A DNA stretch of 64,000 bases from Rutidosis leptorrhynchoides (Eukaryota > Streptophyta > Magnoliopsida > Asterales > Asteraceae). A program made the position numbers and the translations under genes. Positions within the stretch are counted from its first letter, which is position 1. Each line of letters opens with the position of its first letter. Positions 37,426 through 49,628 of the stretch are shown in pieces. Below the pieces are notes generated by a model, which saw only the letters and a program-made list of their open reading frames with translations, had not been told where the DNA came from and made no database searches. The stretch is taken from assembly GCF_046630445.1 (NCBI RefSeq), contig NC_092341.1:27790001-27854000 (forward strand), given 5' to 3'.

Positions 37426-37836
37426 ACGGTTTTGTAATTGCATGTTGGGCTTATTAGATTTTAAGGGGTATTTTTAGCATATATTAGCCCAAAAACTAAA
37501 TCAGAATTAGTTGGTAATAAATATTTTTGGTAATAAATATAATAAAGAGATTGTACATATGTGGATCACCGAATATTATTTTGTTTATAGTCAGTAATTG
37601 AAGAAATTCAGCAAGTTTTTTTTTTTATAAAAGAGGAAATAGAATAGATAAATGTAGCCTTACAAATATATTACAAATAATTTAATTTAATTCCATATTT
37701 ATAACTCAACCTTGTCATGAATAATATTACAAATACTAAAATTATATAAGGAAAATAGATACTAGAAAAGAATACTTATACTATGTAATTAATTTAACAA
37801 AGTTTAAGTTTATAAAGTCGTTCTTATATGTGTATA

Positions 37837-38603
37837 CTAGGTTTTAGAGCCCGTGCGTTGCACGTGTGAAAAACTATCAAAATTATTAGTGCCCGTGCGT
37901 TGCACGGTGGGTAAAATAATCGTGCAAAATTAATTGATTTTTTCAAACGATTATTCTTTTGTGTTTAAGAGGTCGTGGCGTTAACAAATTTTAAAAGTAA
38001 TTTTAGGTAGTGTTAGTTACTTAATTATATATATTTTATTTCTAGTTTACTTGTGTACATATGTGGACATAATTCGTTTAAAAACATATACTTACGTTAA
38101 AAGAAATCTAATACTTATAATTATCAACTACTCATGATAATACTTAAAAGAACTCTAACTTTAATTAATATACTACGTATATCTTTACGTTAAATTAAAG
38201 ATAAAATTATATAATTATCCTTATTATATAAATAATATTAAATTGTTGTTGTTGTTGTTGTTGTTTCGTTAAATTAAATAGTAAATTAGGAATGTCGTGC
38301 ACCATTAGGAATCATCTTTATCTAAACGTAATGATCAGAATACTTATTCCTAGACTATAAATTTACACCCTAATTGTATAAATTTAATTTTTAGATAATC
38401 CCATTAATTAAGAAGTTTAATTTAAATAATCTCCTTAATTAGGATAATGGCACATATGATTATTTAATTCATTTTTTTTTTCGAAATTATTTAATTTAGT
38501 TTAATTGAGAATTTGACACGTATGCAAATTTAATTCAGATTAATTGAGAGAATGACACGTAGGATTATTGTCACGCGCTTTATAATAATGTATGTATAGA
38601 AGA
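37837..38603 (-). mobile_element. Non-autonomous Helitron, about 767 bp
   Basis: Minus-strand start TCTTCTATACATAC and end CTAG before a host T. Two GC-rich hairpin motifs (GCCCGTGCGTTGCACG) lie at about 37850-37866 and 37892-37908, near the 3' terminus. A1 retains the uninterrupted site at about 8880 (GTGTATAATTGATC). No replication or helicase protein is coded. Confidence 0.75.
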
Positions 38604-39062
38604 TAATTGATCAGCAAGTTACGTACTACCGTTTGGAGTATGATCACCCTTGCGATAATGTAATGTTATTAGATTATATTCAGTTTACTTCTGTAGTGTA
38701 CAGAATAGGACTTATAGCTTGTTTTCATTATAAATCTACTTCATAAACTTATACAGCAAGCAAAATGTGTAATCTCGTTTGAATACTTCTTTTGTGGGTC
38801 ACACTTGATTGATGTAAATAGACCATAATCATATTTGGATCTTGTATAGTTGTATACCTCATGTGAAGAGAGTTGGAGACACGGACCAATATATGTGAAG
38901 AATGAAAGAGTAATTGAGATTGGTAATTTTTATTTTTTACCCATTTACTTTCATGCCAATTGAATTATGTTTACTGTCTGACGGGTCAAATGGGTAAGAC
39001 CGCCAGACAAATATATTTAGTAAAGAATTGAACGGTATTAAAGTGAAACTAGAACATAAAAC

Positions 39063-39285
39063 AATAAGAGAAAGTATAATGGAGTGTCTTAATGAATGTT
39101 TTGAAACTATATTAGTATTATTTTAAGTTTTTATACGAATATGAATTAGTGTTGATTTGTGAAGATTAAGAGCGAGTCAGACTTTAACTCCGACGGACGT
39201 TGCTAGTCAGACTTTAACTCTCCGACGGACGTTGCTAACCCTAATTGAGATGTCAAGAGGGTGGTTAAGTGATAACTGTTTGTGT
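39063..39285. repeat. Truncated start of a further repeat unit
   Basis: ACAATAAGAGAAAGTATAAT through GAGGGTGGTTAAGTGATAAC matches 33233-33420 and 4307-4493, then similarity ends. A short internal repeat of the GACGGACGTTGCTA segment is present here only. Confidence 0.8.
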
Positions 39286-39335
39286 AAAACAGTTAGATGG
39301 CCAAGAATTACAGTCGTTATATCAAGGTATACGTA

Positions 39336-39822
39336 AGGCTGTAAATGAGTCAAGCTACTCGAGCTCGACTCGTTAAAAGCTCGGTTCAAGCCGAGCCTAA
39401 ACGAGCTCGAGCTTGAACTTAATTTGAAGCTCGTTTAGTAAACAAGCTCGATCTCGAGCTCGAACAAGCTCGCGAGCCTAAACGAGCTTTTCATTTATAT
39501 ACACCAAATATTAATTTTTAAATAAAATAATAAATAGTTATATAATAATTAATTACATATTAATAATAGTTGAAAGAATAATAGTAAATGTTATTATATG
39601 TTGATAAAAATTACAAAAATAATGAATTTCAAATATAATAAATTAAATAACATAAAGAAGAAAAAAAAAAGATTATATAACTAACGAGTCGAGCTCGAGC
39701 CGAGCTCAAGCTTGTAAAATACCAAGCGAGCCGAGCTCGAACTTAAACTAGTAGGCTCGAACCGAGCTGAGCTCGAGCTCTATGAAATTCAAACAATCCG
39801 AGCTCGGCTCGTTTACAGCCCT
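39336..39822. mobile_element. hAT-like foldback element rich in GAGCTCG
   Basis: Terminal inverted repeats AGGCTGTAAATGAG and the reverse of CTCGTTTACAGCCCT. About 150 bp at each end is packed with GAGCTCG and AACGAGC motifs that pair with each other, around an AT-rich centre. The TIR form is hAT-like, but no convincing 8-bp target duplication was found. Confidence 0.65.
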
Positions 39823-40264
39823 ACATATAGTATAAGCAAGAAACCGAAAGTTTGAGTGTGTTTTATACATCAAAACCATAAGTATATGGAATGAATCATC
39901 AACAAGAAACAAAACGATACCTTAGTATTTGCAGGTTTCAGTGATCATTCCTGTTTCCGCCAAAACGAGATATGTACATTTGAAAACGACAATGAATCAT
40001 ACAATTATCCTGCTGCATCATTAAGTTACTTATTCTAACGGATAAACATAACTCATAAATAAGGGAAACAGCTTCACAAACAGACCAAAACACCAAGCAA
40101 TTATGGAAAACTGCAAAAAAGTAAGTATTAATTAAACTTTATCCTGAAAAAAGTATACAAGCTGTGGTGCTATTACAACACAAACTGTAAACTTAACATA
40201 CAAAACTAACATTTTTTTTTTTCAAGTATTTTCTTATTTTAAACTTAACAATTGTGTATCACTG
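39823..40264. other. 3' region of the CAF1 gene and spacer
   Basis: Immediately downstream of the deadenylase stop codon (minus strand). AT-rich, no ORF; probably includes its 3' UTR. No defined polyadenylation site can be fixed. Confidence 0.4.
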
Positions 40265-41071
40265 TCAATTTTCAACCCCCAAACCATACAAGACACCAGC
40301 ATATTTCTCCATCGAACCGCTAAAGAAGTTTTCTTTCAACTTCCTGAACGTACACGAAGTAAGCAAACTATCGGAACCCGCCTGATGACAAATCCCAATT
40401 CTTTCTACTTCCAACAATTCAGCAAGCTTATTCAACCCTCCATGAAGACTATTACAAAACTTCATCAGATGCTTTATGTCGTAAATATTCGGAAAATACA
40501 TATTGATCAAGTTAAAAAAACCACCTTGTGTATCAGGCAAACTCTTACAAGTCAAAACCTTTAACAAATAACCAAAATCATAACCACTATGAAATGTCAC
40601 CCAATACACATTATCATTCAACACAATTCCTGATGACATCAGCAGCTCACCGAATCTCCGTGCATCGATACCTTTTTCGTTGTTTTTTACAAAATCGATA
40701 CCGCTCTCTCTCAAAAGATCGACGGAATCATTAGCGAAAACATCATCATTCACATTAAATTCTCTAAAATTGAATTGCCATATACAATCCTTATCATCTA
40801 ATTTAGGCAAATTACCCTGTTCGTCGGAAAACGTTAACCCTAATTGTATCAATTTCAGCATATCAACGTTATCTTTTAATGTCTGATAATGATAATCATT
40901 ACTATTTTTAAAATTACCAACAGGACGAATAACAATTCCTGGAAATTCAGTATCCATAGCTATATACGGAAATTCATCAACAATACCTCGAATTAATTCG
41001 AATTCTTCTTCTAAATTATCATTCCACACCTCACGAATCTGAATCGAATCCACTTTTGATAGAATCGACAT
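40265..41071 (-). CDS. CAF1: CCR4-associated factor 1 (CAF1/POP2) deadenylase
   Basis: 268 residues in one exon, the normal length for plant CAF1. This is the catalytic DEDDh exonuclease of the CCR4-NOT complex, which shortens mRNA poly(A) tails in the cytoplasm; plant family members act in stress and defence mRNA turnover. Motif I is MDTEFPG with D40 and E42. Motif II has D165 within HSGYDFGYL, and motif III is HQAGSDSLL with H229 and D234, so all five catalytic residues are present. The N-terminus [19 protein letters not shown] is typical of the family. A leucine-rich NOT1-contact region follows motif I. The start ATG is at 41071, with a leader and small intron upstream. The gene is intronless in its coding part, as many plant CAF1 genes are. 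It lies alone between transposons and its frame is fully intact. Which numbered paralogue it is cannot be said. Confidence 0.95.
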   Translation of the reverse strand: MSILSKVDSIQIREVWNDNLEEEFELIRGIVDEFPYIAMDTEFPGIVIRPVGNFKNSNDYHYQTLKDNVDMLKLIQLGLTFSDEQGNLPKLDDKDCIWQFNFREFNVNDDVFANDSVDLLRESGIDFVKNNEKGIDARRFGELLMSSGIVLNDNVYWVTFHSGYDFGYLLKVLTCKSLPDTQGGFFNLINMYFPNIYDIKHLMKFCNSLHGGLNKLAELLEVERIGICHQAGSDSLLTSCTFRKLKENFFSGSMEKYAGVLYGLGVEN

Positions 41072-41091
41072 GATAATTTATCGATTCAGAT

Positions 41092-41176
41092 CTGAAATTG
41101 AACAAAATTAACATCATATTGGATCAATCAAACATAAAATTAAAGCAATTGGATGATGAATTTATGTAATTCTTAC
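41092..41176 (-). other. Candidate intron in the CAF1 5' UTR
   Basis: On the minus strand GGTAAGAATTAC (donor) at 41176 and ATTTCAG (acceptor) at 41092 bound an 85-bp AT-rich segment about 20 bases before the ATG. Upstream lies a CT-rich leader (about 41325-41375), common at plant transcription starts. Splicing is predicted, not shown. Confidence 0.5.
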
Positions 41177-41299
41177 CGGAAATCGAACGTCGTTGTATAA
41201 ATTAGGTGAAATTAGGGACGAGAGATGGACGGTGGTCGTAATTGAGAAAAATTAGGGTTCCGGTGAAAGGAGCTTTAAAGCTTTTCTCTATTCTACCTT

Positions 41300-41632
41300 C
41301 CTTCTTCCTGTTTAACTGCAATTAACAGAAAGAGAGAAAGAGAAAAGACAGCAAAGCACCTGTAATTACAGACAGACTGAAATGGAGATGGAGATATAGA
41401 TATAGATTTATTTTTAAAATTTTAAATTTATTTATTTATAAAAGGAAAAATAGAGTGAAAAAAGTACGCCCAGTTGTAAAATGATATGGACTTGCAGAAA
41501 TTTTGTGGCCATGCTAAAAATAAACATTACCCAACACCGCCTTTATCTTAGATATTTGTTTTATTTGATAAATTAATAAAAATTAATAAAAATTAATATA
41601 TAAAAAATAAATATATAATTGTTTACAAAGAA
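41300..41632. other. Upstream region of CAF1
   Basis: CT-rich on the minus strand near 41325-41375, then AT-rich. It should hold the promoter; no box can be placed with confidence. Confidence 0.4.
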
Positions 41633-41957
41633 TGGGCCAATAGCCTAGCGGCGAATGACTCACTCTCCTTTAGGGGAGGTGAGGGTTCGATTCCCACTAG
41701 GTGAGGATTTTCCAAATAATTGGATCAAAAACCATTTTTACCGGGCCCAAATGATCCCTTGATCCCACACATGCGAAGATTGAAACAATGACAATGCAGG
41801 TTCGTTTATCGGGCCTGGCATGCTGTGGGGAAATGGGTGATGGTGTTTCGCCAGGCTCCAGTGGGCTACCGGGGACCGCTGGATGGGTTGACAAAAGTCA
41901 ACACAGGGCTAACATGTCCCTGCCGATACACATGTTTTTTTGAAACAACAATATAAA
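41633..41957 (+). mobile_element. tRNA-related SINE, about 325 bp
   Basis: A-box-like TAGCCTAGCGGCG and B box GGTTCGATTCCCAC, a GC-rich body and a T run near 41934. Flanks TGTTTACAAAGAAT (41620-41633) and TGTTTACATAAAAT (41958-41971) look like a 14-bp target duplication with two changes. A different family from the SINE in the F-box units. Confidence 0.65.
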
Positions 41958-41971
41958 TGTTTACATAAAAT

Positions 41972-42356
41972 ACGTTTTTAGATATTTAGTTATTTTTGGA
42001 GCTAATTCTGGAACCAAGATAAACCCTCTCCGCTGCATGCATACCTTCATTCGACTAGATATTCCTATCCGTATTATAGTTTTTTCTATTTTTTTTTTTT
42101 CGAAAAGGCAAATTTTTATCACTCAAATTGGGCCAAGTTGGAGCCAGGTCAGGGGCGTTTTTATTTGAGGGTAAGGGGGCGCTCGCTTCTAGTGGATTTG
42201 CATTTTTTAGTGTTAAAATATTTGATTTTTTGACTTTGCTTCAAGTGAATTTTTTTTTTGCCCCAAAACCTACATATTTTGTCCAAAACCTTCGAATTTT
42301 GCCCAAATTTCTCCAAATTTTAAGGATACCAATTCCCAAGGTTAGATGTACCTTTA
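41972..42356. other. Non-coding spacer
   Basis: Low-complexity T-rich stretches; no gene or transposon end recognised. An ORF at 42128-42463 runs into the MITE palindrome and looks like chance. Confidence 0.4.
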
Positions 42357-42485
42357 GGTCCCGTTTGGCTCACGAAATCCGATGGGATTCCGGCGAAATT
42401 GGAATTGAATTTAGACACGACGCGTGTCTAAATTCAATTCCAATTCAGCCGGAATCTCATTGAATTCCGTGAGCCAAACGGGGCG
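42357..42485. mobile_element. Tourist-like MITE (129 bp hairpin)
   Basis: Almost the whole element is one inverted repeat. Ends are GGTCCCGTTTGGCTCACG and the reverse of CGTGAGCCAAACGGGGCG, and the arms contain TTGGAATTGAATTTAGACAC. TTA flanks both sides (42354-42356, 42486-42488), the TWA target of PIF/Harbinger elements. Confidence 0.8.
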
Positions 42486-44096
42486 TTAAGGTATTGAAAA
42501 AATTCTAACCACCACTTTGGATTGAGATTTCTTTGGGATAGACTGAAACCGAGCACAGACAGTTACTGCAAGTGTAATGTCTATTCGACTGGCAGTCAGG
42601 TACATGAGAGAACCAACCATGCTTCGATAAAGAGTAATATTAAAGGGTTCCCCAGTGTAATCAGTAGTTAGAAGAGTACTCATTGGGGTTGACATCTTTT
42701 TTAATTCAGTCATTTTAAAATGTTTTAGCATATCGTGAATCGTGAATGTATTTTGTTTGACTGATAAAAATGTCGTTTGGTAGTTGTTTTACTTGTAACC
42801 CCACGAAGAAATTGAGCTCATCTAACATGCTCATTTCGTATTTGCTGGCCATAAGGTCAACAAATTCTTTACATATGGTCGGGGATGTGGAACCAAATAT
42901 AATATCATTAACGTAAGTTTGAACTAAATGGATGTGATTGTGGTGTTTATGGATGAAAAGTGTTTTATCAACTGTTCCACGGGAGAAGTCATTGTCCAGC
43001 GGATATTTTGTCAAGGTCTCGTACCATGCACGCATTGCTTGCTTCAGACCATACAAAGCTTTCTCCAGGTAATAGACGTGGTTTGGATGAATTGGATCGG
43101 CAAAACCTTCAGATTGATCAACATGAACTTCTTCTTGAAGAATACCATTTAGAAATGTTGTCCTGACGTCCAATTGAAACACCGTGAACTTCTTGTGAGA
43201 AGTATATGAAAGAAAAAGACGAATAGCCTCAGATCTTGCTAACGGATCAAATGTCTCGTCATAACCAATACCCTCTTGCTGTCTATATCCTTTTGCCACG
43301 AGGCGTGCCTTGTTTCGAACCAAAACCCCTCAGAATCTTTCTTGTTCTTGAAAATCCACTTAACCCCAATTGGTTTCTAACCTCTTGGTTTTGGAACTAA
43401 TCGCCATACTTTCTACCGATCGAATTGACTAATCTTTTCTTGCATAGCAATCACCTAGTTAGGATCAAGCTAAGCTTGAGCTACGGAAGTTCGCTCAATC
43501 TTACTAAGAAATGCAGCATAGAAACATAGATTGCGAGTAGCCCTTCAAGTTCTAACCGGATCAATAGCATTACCAATAATGAGATCAGTTGGATGACTTT
43601 TAGTCCATCGACTTGTATGTGGAAGAGGTTCATGGCCAACAAAATCATGTGAAGCATCAACAGTTGTTGAAGTTGAGCCACGATCCTCATTTTTTGAATT
43701 AACGTTTGTCACAGATCCTGGTTGATTATCAGGAGAAACATCTAGAGTCGAATAAAGGGAAACATCTTGAATCGGATCAAGAGAGACATATTGAGGTGGG
43801 AGAGATGATGAAGAAGCCCTGGGTGATTCATTTGGTGTTGTATCTTCATCAACGAGACTGAATGGAGTCTCAATAGAAATTGATTGAATCGGTGTCTCCA
43901 GTATGGTAGTAGCAGTTGAATCTTGTTAAGAAGAATAAATCGTATCAAACAAGTTATTGAGATCCTCTGTTGTCACCATAGGAACACCTTTCTTCGAGAA
44001 AATAGAGTTATGTGCGGAAGAAGTGGAAGCCAGGGTTGGACGGTTTTGAACTGAGTTGTTCAAAAGCCATTCTCGGCAACTCATCAAATCGAACAT
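42486..44096 (-). mobile_element. Decayed SIRE-like Copia, downstream part
   Basis: On the minus strand 43323-42715 reads reverse transcriptase ([20 protein letters not shown], then [11 protein letters not shown] and [12 protein letters not shown]), with the region after RT to 42486. The serine- and proline-rich linker before RT lies at about 44090-43340. It is broken in many places. It continues on the far side of the Athila solo LTR at 49854. Its LTRs were not found. Confidence 0.8.
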
Positions 44097-44562
44097 TGAT
44101 AATGCTAAAAACGAACATGTATTTCATAGCATTATCCCTCAAGAAAGACAAGCTTTTAATTGCAATTGTTCTATTTACAAGTGATATTCGTTTAAAGAAT
44201 AAAAGGTGAAGACAAAAGACAGATTCGACGATTTGAAGACGCAAACGACCAAAAAGCTCAAAAGTATAAAGTACAATCCAAGAGGTTCAATTTATTGATG
44301 AGAAACGTCTAAAAGTTACAAGAGTACAAGCCGCAAAACGCAAAGTACAAGATATTAAATAGTACGCAAGGACGTTCGAAAATCCGGAACCGGGACATGA
44401 GTCAACTCTCAACGCGCGACGCAACGGAGCGAAAATTACAAGTCAACTATGCACATAAATATAATATAATATATAAATAATTCTTAAAATTATATATATA
44501 TTATATATATTTAATAAAACCGTCGGCAATAAGAAAACAAAGTTATGTGAGCTGGATCAGAG

Positions 44563-47500
44563 TGTAGTGACCCGAACTTTCCATGTTTATATATATTAAA
44601 TAAAATTGTTATTTACATGATTAAGTATTTCCAATATGTTAAGCAATCAAACTTGTTAAGACTTGATTAATTGAAATAGGTTTCATATAGACAATTGACC
44701 ACCCAAGTTGACCGGTGATTCACGAACGTTAAAACTTGTAAAAACTATATGATGACATATATATGGATATATATATAGTTAACATGATATTATGATAAGT
44801 AAACATATCATTAAGTATATTAACAATGAACTACATATGTAAAAGCAAGACTACTAACTTAATGATTTTGAAACGAGACATATATGTAACGATTATCGTT
44901 GTAACGACATTTAATGTATATATATCATATTAAGAGATATTCATACATCATATTATCATGATAATATAATAATTTAAAATCTCATTTGATATTATAAACA
45001 TTGGGTTAACAACATTTAACAAGATCGTTAACCTAAAGGTTTCAAAACAACACTTACATGTAACGACTAACGATGACTTAACGACTCAGTTAAAATGTAT
45101 ATACATGTAGTGTTTTAATATGTATTCATACACTTTTGAAAGACTTCAAGACACTTATCAAAATACTTCTACTTAACAAAAATGCTTACAATTACATCCT
45201 CGTTCAGTTTCATCAACAATTCTACTCGTATGCACCCGTATTCGTACTCGTACAATACACAGCTTTTAGATGTATGTACTATTGGTATATACACTCCAAT
45301 GATCAGCTCTTAGCAGCCCATGTGAGTCACCTAACACATGTGGGAACCATCATTTGGCAACTAGCATGAAATATCTCATAAAATTACAAAAATATGAGTA
45401 ATCATTCATGACTTATTTACATGAAAACAAAATTACATATCCTTTATATCTAATCCATACACCAACTACCAAAAACACCTACAAACACTTTCATTCTTCA
45501 ATTTTATTCATCTAATTAATCTCTCTCAAGTTCTATCTTCAAGTTCTAAGTGTTCTTCATAAATTCTACAAGTTCTAGTTTCATAAAATCAAGAATACTT
45601 CCAAGTTTGCTAGCTTACTTCCAATCTTGTAGAGTGATCATCCAACCTCAAGAAATCTTTCTTATTTACAGTAAGATATCTTTCTAATACAAGGTAATAC
45701 TCATATTCAAACTTTGATTCAATTTCTATAACTATAACAATCTTATTTCGAGTGGAAATCTTACTTGAACTTGTTTTTCGTGTCATGATTCTGCTTCAAG
45801 AACTTTCAAGCCATCCAAGGATCCTTTGAAGCTAGATCCATTTTTCTCATTTCCAGTAGCTTTATCCAGAAAACTTGAGGTAGTAATGATGTTCATAACA
45901 TCATTCGAATCATACATATAAAGCTATCTTATTCGAAGGTTTAAACTTGTAATCACTAGAACATAGTTTAGTTAATTCTAAACTTGTTCGCAAACAAAAG
46001 TTAATCCTTCTAACTTGACTTTTAAAATCAACTAAACACATGTTCTATATCTATATGATATGCTAACTTAATGATTTAAAACCTGGAAACACGAAGAACA
46101 CTGTAAAACCGGACATACGCCATCGTAGTAACACCGCGGGCTGTTTTGAGTTAGTTAATTAAAAACTATGATAAACTTTGATTTAAAAGTTGTTCTTATG
46201 TAAAAATGATTTTTCTTATGAACATGAAACTTTATCCAAAAATCATGGTTAAACTCAAAGTGGAAGTATGTTTTCTAAAATGGTCATCTAGACGTCATTC
46301 TTTCGACTGAAATGACTACCTTTAAAAAAATGACTTGTAACTTATATTTCCGACTATAAACCTATACTTTTTCTGTTTAGATTCATAAAATAGAATTCAA
46401 TATGAAACCATAGCAATTGGATTCACTCAAAACGGATTTAAAATGAAGAAGTTATGGGTAAAACAAGATTGGATAATTTTTCTTGTTGTAGCAACGTGAA
46501 AATTGGTAACAAATCTATATTAATCATATCCTAGCTAACTTATATTGTATTATACATGTATTCTAATATATTATGTAATCTTGAGATACCATAGACACGT
46601 ATGCAAATGTTTTGACATATCATATCGACCCATGTGTATATATTATTTGGAACAACCATAGACACTCTATATGCAGTAATGAGGGAGTTAGCTATACAGG
46701 GTTGAGGTTGATTCCAAAAATATATATACTTTGAGTTGTGATCTAGCCTGAGACGTGTATACACTGGGTCGTGGATTGATTCAAGATAATATATATCAAT
46801 TTTTTTCTGTACATCTAACGTTGGACAACTAGTTGTAGGTTACTAACGAGGACAGCTGACTTAATAAACTTAAAACATCAAAATGTATTAAAAGTGTTGT
46901 AAATATATTTTGAATATACTTTGATATATATATATGTACATATTTGTTATAGGTTCGTGAATCGACCAGTGGCCAAGTCTTACTTCCCGACGAAGTAAAA
47001 ATCTGTGAAAGTGAGTTATAGTCCCACTTTTAAAATCTAATATTTTTGGGATGAGAATACATGCAGGTTTTATAAATGATTTACAAAATAGACACAAGTA
47101 ATCGAAACTACATTATATGGTTGAATTATCGAAATCGAATATGCCCCTTGTTATTAAGTCTGGTAATCTAAGAATTAGGGAACAAACACCCTAATTGACG
47201 CGAATCCTAAAGATAGATCTATTGGGCCTAACAAACCCCATCCAAAGTACCAGATGCTTTAGTACTTTGAAATTTATATCATATCCGAAGGGTGTCCCGG
47301 AATGATGGGGATATTCTTATATATGCATCTTGTTAATGTCGGTTACCAGGTGTTCACCATATGAATGAATTTTATCTCTATGTATGGGATGTATATTGAA
47401 ATATGAAATCTTGTGGTCTATTATTATGATTAGATAATATATATGTTAAACCTATAACTCACCAACATTTTTGTTGACGTTTTAAGCATGTTTATTCTCA

Positions 47501-47845
47501 GGTGATTATTAAGAGCTTCCGTTGTTGCATACTAAAATAAGGACAAGATTTGGAGTCCATGCTTGTATGATATTATGTAAAAACTGCATTCAAGAAACTT
47601 ATTTTTGATGTAATATATTCTTATTGTAAACCATTATGTAATGGTCGTGTGTAAACGGTATATTTTAGATTATCATTATTTGATAATCTACGTAATACTT
47701 TTTAAACCTTTATAGATAAAATAAAGGTTATGGTTATTTTAAAAATGAATGCAGTCTTTGAAAAACGTCTCATATAGAGGTCAAAACCTCGCGACGAAAT
47801 CAATTAATACGGAACGTTTATAATCAATATGAACGGGACATTTCA
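44563..47845 (+). mobile_element. Chromovirus-type solo LTR, 3283 bp, inside the Athila LTR
   Basis: Starts TGTAGTGACCCGAAC and ends AACGGGACATTTCA, with a perfect target duplication CAGAG (44558-44562 and 47846-47850). It has no coding region. Its end matches the LTR beginning at 63155 in reverse (ACGGG[AG]C[AG]TTTCA plus shared sequence around ACCTCTA and AGCATGTTTATTCTCAGG). Length and ends fit a Tekay/Del-type chromovirus LTR. Confidence 0.85.
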
Positions 47846-47850
47846 CAGAG

Positions 47851-47928
47851 GGTCATGCGATCGCATGACCTGGAAGCTTTAAATCCATGCGATCGCATGG
47901 CAGCCTGTAGCAGGCCAAGTCCTATAAT
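47851..47928 (+). promoter_or_regulatory. Paired palindromes and TATA box of the 44097-49853 Athila LTR
   Basis: Perfect palindromes GGTCATGCGATCGCATGACC (47851-47870) and CCATGCGATCGCATGG (47885-47900) have centres exactly 32 bp apart, followed by CCTATAATTTTCGCG at 47921. The chromovirus LTR inserted immediately before the first palindrome. Confidence 0.65.
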
Positions 47929-47978
47929 TTTCGCGTGTTTTGGCCGAATTTAACACTCCTTTTTCAATCTCTCTCTCA

Positions 47979-47980
<2 letters not shown>

Positions 47981-48049
<69 letters not shown>
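47981..48049. repeat. (AT)n microsatellite, first Athila LTR position
   Basis: Follows CTCTCTCACG, about 55 bp after the TATA box. Confidence 0.95.
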
Positions 48050-48054
<5 letters not shown>

Positions 48055-49136
48055 TTTAATTTTAATTTTAATTTAAGATTAATAATAATAAGGTTATGTT
48101 AGCGAATGTTGTAAGTGTGTAAGTCGAAATTCTGTCCGTATAAAGATACGCTATTATTAATCATTGTAAGTTATGTTCAACCTTTTTAAATTAATGTCTC
48201 GTAGCTAAGTTATTATTATGCTTATTTAAGCCGAAATAATCATGATGTTGGGCTAAATATTAAAGACGGGGTAATTGAGCTTTGTACCATAATTGGGGTT
48301 TGGACAAAAGAACGACATTTGTGGAAATTGGACTATGAGCTATTAATGGGCTTTATATTAACTAAACGATACCTCGTTAATTTAATATAAAGATTACAAT
48401 TTGACGTATCTATATATAACCACATACGCTTTATCGGGTACGGTGGGCGGGATATCTATAAATACAAATTATTGTTCATTTGACCGGACACGGGAATGGA
48501 TTAATGGTTAATGGACTCATTAAAACAGGGGTGGATTACATTCAATGGTAATTGGTGTAATTGTTAACAAAGTAGTAAAACCTTGGATTATATGCAGTCG
48601 ATAACCTGGTGTATTCATTAAACAAAGTATTAAGACCTTGTTACAGTTCGAATCCCCAATTAGTTGGAATATTTGACTTCGGGTATAAGGATAATTTGAC
48701 GAAGACTCTCGCACTTTATATTTATGACTGGTGGACTATTATGGACAAAACCGTATGGACATATCGAATAATCCAGGACAAAGGACAATTAACCCACGGT
48801 AATAAACTAAAATTAACACGTCGAACATCATGATTACGGAAGTTTAAATAAGCATAATTCCTTTATTTCATATTTCATCGCACTTTTATTTATTGTCATT
48901 TTATTTATCGTACTTTTAATTATCGCAATTTTATTTACCGTCATTTTATTTATCGCACTTTAATTTATCGCACTTTAATTATTATCATTTATTTTACGCT
49001 TTAAATTAAGTTATTTTTTATTTTTCATTAGGTTTTAATTGTGATTTAAGACATAAAATCGACAAACCGGTCATTAAACGGTAAAAACCCCCCTTTTATA
49101 ATAATAATATTACTTATTTATATATATATATGTATG

Positions 49137-49138
<2 letters not shown>

Positions 49139-49213
<75 letters not shown>
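49139..49213. repeat. (AT)n microsatellite, second Athila LTR position
   Basis: Equivalent to 11974-12036 and 52162-52268. Confidence 0.95.
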
Positions 49214-49218
<5 letters not shown>

Positions 49219-49242
49219 CAAATATAGTTGTAAAAAATATAG

Positions 49243-49628
49243 GGGTTAAAGCCAAAAATAGGCTACAAACTTACACAAATGTACCGATGTCGCCCACAAA
49301 CTTATTTTCGTCCTACTGTCGCCTACAAACTTTCAAAAAGTGTACCAATGTAAATAAAAACTTTCAAAAAGTGTACCAATGTAAACAAAAATGACTTGCT
49401 ACCGGCTAAACAGGTCAAAATTGACACGTGTCGTTCGTGGATTGGATCTTAACTCTTAAAAAAAAAAAAAATTAGCAGGTCAAAATTAGTATGTAACAGG
49501 TCAAAATGCCAAAATGTTGATATTAGCACATTTTTTGAAAGTTTGTAGGCGACAGTAGGACGGAAATGAGTTTGTGGGCGACATCGGTACATTTGTGTAA
49601 GTTTGTAGCCTATTTTTGGCTTTAACCC
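49243..49628. mobile_element. MULE-type MITE with about 100-bp inverted ends
   Basis: GGGTTAAAGCCAAAAATAGG at one end and its reverse complement at the other; the inverted arms run about 100 bp (for example AAACTTACACAAATGTACCG and ACAAACTTTCAAAAA). A perfect 9-bp target duplication AAAATATAG lies at 49234-49242 and 49629-49637. The other Athila LTRs show the empty site (AATATAGCGTTAA). No coding. Confidence 0.9.

Larger units (their letters stand above)
33232..39062. repeat. F-box repeat unit, copy A2
   Basis: Begins AACAATAAGATAAAG and ends GAACATAAAACAA, where the next unit begins ACAATAAGAGAAAG. This head-to-tail joint defines the tandem unit as roughly 5.8 kb including one Helitron. The order inside is 5' non-coding, small ORF, F-box gene, SINE, microsatellite, 72-bp repeats and Helitron. 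Confidence 0.88.

Noticed and set aside
41633-41705. tRNA gene near 41640
   Set aside because: B box and A box are present, but a 325-bp body and a likely target duplication mark a SINE.
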